From: Pyropia haitanensis | Taxonomy: Eukaryota > Rhodophyta > Bangiophyceae > Bangiales > Bangiaceae | Direction of reading: 5' to 3' | DNA: 64,000 nt | Assembly (NCBI GenBank): GCA_008729055.1 | Contig: SDUX01000002.1 | Coordinates: 5,111,874-5,175,873 of the forward strand | Shown: positions 61,921 through 64,000 of the stretch, piece after piece | Position numbering within the stretch: the stretch's first letter is position 1 | How the letters are laid out: each line of letters begins with the position of its first letter | Program-made: the position numbers and the translations under genes | Notes under the pieces: generated by a model | The model's database searches: none | What the model saw: only the letters and a program-made list of their open reading frames with translations | Told to the model about the DNA's origin: nothing

Positions 61921-63969
61921 TCATTCAACCCACCCTCCCCCAAACGCTGCGTCGAGCGTCCGCGGCACCCCCCGCCCCCCCCCCCACCCTGGCGACGACG
62001 CCGCTTCCGACGGCGTCGCGCCCGCCTCCCCCCCCTCCTCATCCCCGCGTGGGGAGGCGAAGCCCTCGCCCCACCGGCGGAAGAGGCCGCTGTCGAGGCG
62101 CTTGGTAAACGGGTGCGCCGCCGCCGCCGCCGCCGCGGCGGCCGCGGCGGGCGGCGACCGCGGCGGCCGCCCACGGGCGCGGCCGCCGCCCCCCGACGCG
62201 GGCGACGCGGACGCAGACGAGGGCGGGTCTCCCCCCCCCGGTGGGGATGCGGCGGTGCCGCTGTCGCTGCGGTCGGCGGCCGCCGCGGCGGCCGCCGCCA
62301 CCGCCACCGCCGTCGCGGCGGCGGCTTGGTACTTGTCAATGGGCTGGCCGCGGTGGAGGGGGCGGGGTGGGGGGGTCTCCGCCGCGGGCGACGCCGCCGC
62401 CGACGACGATGACGAGGGGGGGTCTGCGGGGGAAGAGCCACCGCTGGAGTTGCCGCCGCGGCCACTTGCCGTCGTTGCGGCGGCGGCGGCGGCGGCCGCC
62501 CAGCGCGGCGGCGTCGTGGCGGCGGGCGCGACGACGCGGGGCAGCCGGCCGGGGGGAGTGCGCGACGCGATGGAGGGGGGGGGGCGGGGGGGCGACACCG
62601 AGCCCCACAACGGGACGGGGGGGGGTGGAGGGCGGGGCGCCGCTGCCAGCCCCCGCCGTGGCGGCCACGCGCCGGTGTCTAGGTGGGGGTCGCCCCCGCC
62701 GCGGGGGGACGGGCTGTCACAGCTGCTGCCGGCCATCTGGGCGGTGGCGGTGGCGGGGTGCGTCGAGCGGCCGCTGACGCTGCTCGCCGGGTCGCGGCTG
62801 CTGCCGACGCTGTCGCCGCCACCCGGTGCCCAGCCACCGCCGCTGCCGGTAGATGCCCGGCCGTCGTTGGCGGTAGAGGCGTGGTCGCTGCCACCCGACG
62901 CTCCGCCGTCGTCACTACTGGCACCTGACGAGGTGCTGCTACCAAGGGTGTCGGACCGGCTGTCGGTGCCGCTGCTGTAGCCTTCACCGTCGTTGCTGCT
63001 GCCGTCCTCGCCGCCCCCACCGTCCGCGACCTCTGGCCGCCACCCACCGGCGCCCGCCGCCGCCCAGTCGCCCCCGTCATCGTCACTGTAACTGCTGGTG
63101 GCGGCGGCGCAGTCGCCGCCGTCGCTGTCGTCGCCACTGCCGCCGTCGCCTTCGTCGGCAACGCCGCCGGCGTCACGCCCAGCAGGGGGTACACACACGG
63201 CCAGGTGCGCTTGGGGGGCGGCCATGACGGGTGGACGCCCGCCGGCGGCGCCACCCCGCTCCCCTTGCCACCGCGGCGGGTCACTGGTGCCCGGCGTGCC
63301 GTGGGTGGCCGCCACCGCCCCACCCGCCGCGGCGGCGGCGGCCGCCGCCGCCGCCGCCCAGCCGCCGCCCACGCCGCCGCCGGCGGGGGCACCCCACCCG
63401 CCCCCCACGCAGGCAGAAGAGGCACGCCACCCACTCACCCCACCGGCTGGAGGGGCACCCCACCCGCTCTCCCCGCCGGCTGGAGGGGCACCTCCCAACC
63501 ACCCCCTGCCGGCTGCTGGACCCCCCCCCCCCGCCCCCCCTCGACTAGCCCAGCCGCCCCCCCCTTCCCCGTCCCTGCCTGGTCCGTCTCGCCCGCCCCC
63601 GCCGTCCACCCCCGCTGCCGCCGCGGCCGCCGCGGCAAACGCCTCGAGGCGGGCCGCGTCCGGGTTCTCTCGTGGCGGGCCATCGCGCCAGCGGAGGCGC
63701 CCGTCCGCCGCTGCCGCCGCCGCCGCCGCGTCGGCCGCGGCGTCATCCTTGTGGCGGCAGCCACCCGCGCCGCTATGGTCGGCCCGCCGCCGCCGCCGGG
63801 CGCGGACGACGAGGACGGTGGAGACGGCGGCGGCGACGAGCACGACGGGCGGAAGGATGGACAGCAGCACTCCCCCCGCGGTGCGTGGCCGCGCGGGCAG
63901 CGGGTCGACCGGGGCGGGCGTCGGGTTGGGGGTCCCCCCTTGCCGCAGCAGCAGGGGGAACGGCGTCAT
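61921..63969 (-). CDS. Single-pass membrane protein with low-complexity domain, unknown function
   Basis: An open frame of 682 residues starting MTPFPLLLRQGGTPNPTPAP at 63969, close to the window edge, so an upstream exon cannot be excluded. One clear transmembrane segment at about 34-56 (VLLSILPPVVLVAAAVSTVL) is followed by a stop-transfer RARRRRR, leaving a long C-terminal tail. The tail has Trp/Gly repeats (GWGAPPAGG, GWRASSA), an acidic Ser/Asp-rich middle (SDTLGSSTSSGASSDDGG) and a more ordered-looking end (HPFTKRLDSGLFRRWGEGFA). There is no recognisable catalytic domain. G/C runs inside the gene could hide further frame changes. Function not assigned. Confidence 0.55.
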   Translation of the reverse strand: MTPFPLLLRQGGTPNPTPAPVDPLPARPRTAGGVLLSILPPVVLVAAAVSTVLVVRARRRRRADHSGAGGCRHKDDAAADAAAAAAAADGRLRWRDGPPRENPDAARLEAFAAAAAAAAGVDGGGGRDGPGRDGEGGGGWASRGGAGGGGPAAGRGWLGGAPPAGGESGWGAPPAGGVSGWRASSACVGGGWGAPAGGGVGGGWAAAAAAAAAAAGGAVAATHGTPGTSDPPRWQGERGGAAGGRPPVMAAPQAHLAVCVPPAGRDAGGVADEGDGGSGDDSDGGDCAAATSSYSDDDGGDWAAAGAGGWRPEVADGGGGEDGSSNDGEGYSSGTDSRSDTLGSSTSSGASSDDGGASGGSDHASTANDGRASTGSGGGWAPGGGDSVGSSRDPASSVSGRSTHPATATAQMAGSSCDSPSPRGGGDPHLDTGAWPPRRGLAAAPRPPPPPVPLWGSVSPPRPPPSIASRTPPGRLPRVVAPAATTPPRWAAAAAAAATTASGRGGNSSGGSSPADPPSSSSSAAASPAAETPPPRPLHRGQPIDKYQAAAATAVAVAAAAAAAADRSDSGTAASPPGGGDPPSSASASPASGGGGRARGRPPRSPPAAAAAAAAAAAHPFTKRLDSGLFRRWGEGFASPRGDEEGGEAGATPSEAASSPGWGGGRGVPRTLDAAFGGGWVE

Positions 63970-64000
63970 GGCGAGGTGGAGAGGGAGCCGGTGGGGGCAG

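Overview
This window reads as nuclear DNA from a very GC-rich, photosynthetic eukaryote. The best guess is a bangiophyte red alga of the Porphyra/Pyropia type. That is an inference from four things seen here: extreme GC with long G and C runs; Ala/Gly/Pro/Arg-rich proteins; few, short introns (0-2 per gene, about 244-398 nt) with a GTAYGTT-like donor; and several N-terminal presequences carrying a phenylalanine near positions 4-6, as described for red algal and glaucophyte plastid transit peptides. A cytosolic ribosomal protein, NF-YB, TAF13 and C2H2/PHD proteins exclude a bacterial or organellar source.

Layout, left to right. VPS54 (GARP tethering subunit, minus) with an Ala/Glu tail and an 18-bp minisatellite. 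An F-box/LRR-like protein (plus). A 3.2-kb GC-rich low-complexity island. A three-exon secreted orphan (plus). A coiled-coil protein (minus). A C1orf43/NICE-3-like membrane protein (plus). A spacer with a triple CACGTG cluster and an AT-rich hairpin. A small acidic, probably plastid protein (plus). NF-YB (minus, three exons). A DUF1499 protein (minus). A large tandem-PHD protein (minus). A ferredoxin/metallo-beta-lactamase fusion (minus). A protein ending like alpha-COP (plus). A TPR-RING-DUF1771-Smr protein (minus). TAF13 (plus, three exons). RPS11/uS17 (minus). A GNAT acetyltransferase (plus). About 4.9 kb with no convincing gene. A five-finger C2H2 protein (plus, with a 43-nt microexon). 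Proline dehydrogenase (minus). A Frag1/DRAM/Sfk1-like membrane protein (minus). Pirin (plus). DNA topoisomerase III beta (plus). NADPH-thioredoxin reductase (minus). A J-domain protein (plus). A single-pass low-complexity membrane protein (minus).

The genes do not form one pathway. Neighbours are often divergent and share 0.5-2.2 kb of upstream sequence (coiled-coil/NICE-3, MBL/alpha-COP-like, RING-Smr/TAF13, RPS11/GNAT, NTR/J-domain). Several genes carry a C/T-rich patch just upstream of the ATG.

Two observations stand out. First, at least six apparently intact genes are broken by frame changes at G or C runs, mostly 10 or more bases long, and every break has the same sign (one base short). 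This points to systematic homopolymer contraction rather than pseudogenes. Second, the 894-residue TPR-RGG-RING-DUF1771-Smr protein joins a putative ubiquitin-ligase module to an RNA-nuclease-type module, which suggests a one-polypeptide ribosome-rescue or mRNA-cleavage factor.
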